From Gracilimonas sp040117685 (GTDB lineage: Bacteria; Bacteroidota; Rhodothermia; Balneolales; Balneolaceae): 64,000 nt of DNA. Positions 63,299 through 64,000 of this stretch are shown one piece after another (the first letter of the stretch is position 1; each line of letters starts with the position of its first letter). The position numbers and the translations under genes are program-made. The notes under the pieces are model-generated. The model had not been told where the DNA came from and searched no databases. It saw only the letters and a program-made list of their open reading frames with translations. The stretch covers positions 15,528 to 79,527 of the forward strand of contig NZ_JBEDYP020000006.1 in assembly GCF_040117685.2 (NCBI RefSeq), given 5' to 3'.

Positions 63299-63679
63299 AT
63301 GGCAATTAATATACTTGTGGTAGATGACAGCGCTGTAATGCGAAGTATGATCATCAAAACAATTAAGAATACCGGAATTGAGGTTGGTGAAGTTCACCAG
63401 GCAAGCAACGGTGCCGAAGGATTGGAAGTGGTTGACAACAACTGGCTGGATTTACTTTTCATTGACGTGAATATGCCCGTTATGGATGGAATGGAAATGC
63501 TGGATAATATCCGCAGAAATCCCATCACTATGGATATGCCGGTACTTATTGTTTCAACGGAAAGTAACAACGAACGAATCAAAATTATTGATGAGCAGTA
63601 CGCCGGTTTTGTTCACAAACCCTTTACACCGGAAGTGCTGAAAGAGAAGATATTGGATGTATTAGGGGTGATGCATTAA
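63299..63679 (+). CDS. Single-domain response regulator (CheY-like)
   Basis: 126 residues, the standard CheY length, with a GGAG site before the ATG. ILVVDDSAVMRSMIIKTI, acceptor Asp in LLFIDVNMPVMDG, switch Ser in LIVSTESNNERIK and Lys in FVHKPFTPEV are all intact. It is most like the 59813-60235 regulator (both share x-S-x-ESN-x-x at the switch). It is the last gene of the che operon, 16 bases after the second cheB. Confidence 0.9.
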   Translation: MAINILVVDDSAVMRSMIIKTIKNTGIEVGEVHQASNGAEGLEVVDNNWLDLLFIDVNMPVMDGMEMLDNIRRNPITMDMPVLIVSTESNNERIKIIDEQYAGFVHKPFTPEVLKEKILDVLGVMH

Positions 63680-63726
63680 TAGGCTGATGCTATCAGTTCC
63701 TGGTTTTTGTATTTGATTTTGTTATT

Positions 63727-63750
63727 AGCGAAGGGCTGAACCCCTTCGCT
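63727..63750. terminator. Hairpin after the che operon
   Basis: AGCGAAGGG (63727-63735) and CCCTTCGCT (63742-63750) form a perfect 9-bp stem, 48 bases past the last stop. No T run follows on the plus strand, so it may be a weak terminator or an mRNA 3' stabiliser. The rest of 63751-63927 shows nothing I can name. Confidence 0.5.
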
Positions 63751-63927
63751 TGTACACCCGGAGGAGTTGGTTGTTTGGGGTAGCATGGTGGCCGGACACA
63801 GAATGCATTCCGGTACGTAAGTGAGTCGTTCACGGTATCGTGAAACCTGCACTGTTTTAAGAGTTACAGGTTACCATTGAAGCGGCGCACCAAAAACGCG
63901 AAAAGGTTTTATTATAAATGCGAAAAC

Positions 63928-64000
63928 CTAGATGTTCAAAGCTGCACCGTGGTTAATATCCGGTTTGATACTGTTGAGGCCAGAAGCAACACCAACAAAA
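63928..64000 (-). CDS. C-terminal end of a possible minus-strand gene cut by the window edge
   Basis: Reading in from the edge, the minus strand gives FVGVASGLNSIKPDIN then HGAALNI and a TAG stop at 63930-63928. AGGTTTT...AAAACCT (63904-63930) followed by T's on the minus strand forms a terminator-like hairpin right at the stop, which supports a gene ending here. The GLNS..I-N-H-x-A pattern recalls the end of alanine dehydrogenases, but 23 residues are too few to name it. Confidence 0.3.
   Translation of the reverse strand, partial: FVGVASGLNSIKPDINHGAALNI

Noticed and set aside
63932..64000. Plus-strand frame starting MFKAAPWLISG at the right edge
   Set aside because: It overlaps a minus-strand end with a terminator-like hairpin, has no ribosome-binding site, and is too short to judge.
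1..64000. tRNA, rRNA and CRISPR arrays
   Set aside because: No T-loop/anticodon cloverleaf, no rRNA-like stretch and no regularly spaced direct repeats were recognised by eye; a covariance search would settle small RNAs.

Overview
The window looks like a chromosomal segment of a moderate-GC Bacteroidota-type bacterium, most probably of the Balneola/Gracilimonas group (Balneolota/Rhodothermota). The evidence is three secreted proteins ending in a Por/T9SS sorting domain with the PNPFNPxT signature, a TonB receptor with a carboxypeptidase-regulatory-like N-terminus, a NagB-LmbE fusion, frequent lipoprotein signals, and a small protein starting MGQQQLLL. The genus is an inference. There is no rRNA, CRISPR array, transposase or integrase, and I recognised no tRNA.

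Layout. 1-5.3 kb: a beta-propeller protein cut by the left edge, an AmpG-like MFS carrier, the NagB-LmbE fusion, and TatD. 5.3-21 kb: a mosaic of envelope and secreted functions (TonB receptor, small lipoproteins, a Fes-like esterase, a pilin-like protein, a YbaK deacylase, a GH3 hexosaminidase and a GH39-like protein both with T9SS tails), then PdxB divergent from a pyrimidine-nucleoside phosphorylase. 21-27.3 kb: a co-directional run of PspA, two coiled-coil partners, a crotonase, a CNNM/CorC protein and an AAA ATPase. 27.3-34.6 kb: an AT-rich accessory region between the ATPase and pfkA. It holds a large frameshifted secreted protein, a FIMAH/T9SS chimera and an orphan methyltransferase. 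Fragments of the ATPase 3' end recur after the first block and again next to pfkA, and a T9SS-tail remnant lies beyond pfkA. 34.6-43 kb: an oxidoreductase, azurin, and a seven-gene TetR-controlled YbhFSR-like efflux operon with one frameshifted permease. 43-53 kb: a glycosyltransferase, a DUF547 protein, an Omp85-like barrel, two sensor kinases, an LCIB-type carbonic anhydrase, and a DEAD-box helicase with a long leader. 53-63.7 kb: an AT-rich intergenic stretch with two perfect DnaA boxes, then an eleven-gene chemosensory operon (CheY, CheX, CheA, CheR, CheD, CheY, CheY, CheX, CheB, CheB, CheY) with no receptor and no CheW.

How the genes work together. The NagB-LmbE fusion, the MFS carrier and the GH3 hexosaminidase suggest amino-sugar or muropeptide salvage. 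The PspA block suggests membrane maintenance. The efflux operon has outer-membrane, adaptor, ATPase and permease parts plus its regulator. The che operon encodes the signalling core, adaptation enzymes and several phosphate sinks or outputs, so its receptors and coupling proteins must be encoded elsewhere.

The most unusual signals are the repeated ATPase 3' tails that divide the 27-33 kb region into cassette-like blocks, a two-hairpin repeat family in four copies, an internal signal peptide in a fused T9SS protein, the paired DnaA boxes, and three one-base frameshifts that all sit in TTTT runs of the given strand and may be assembly errors.
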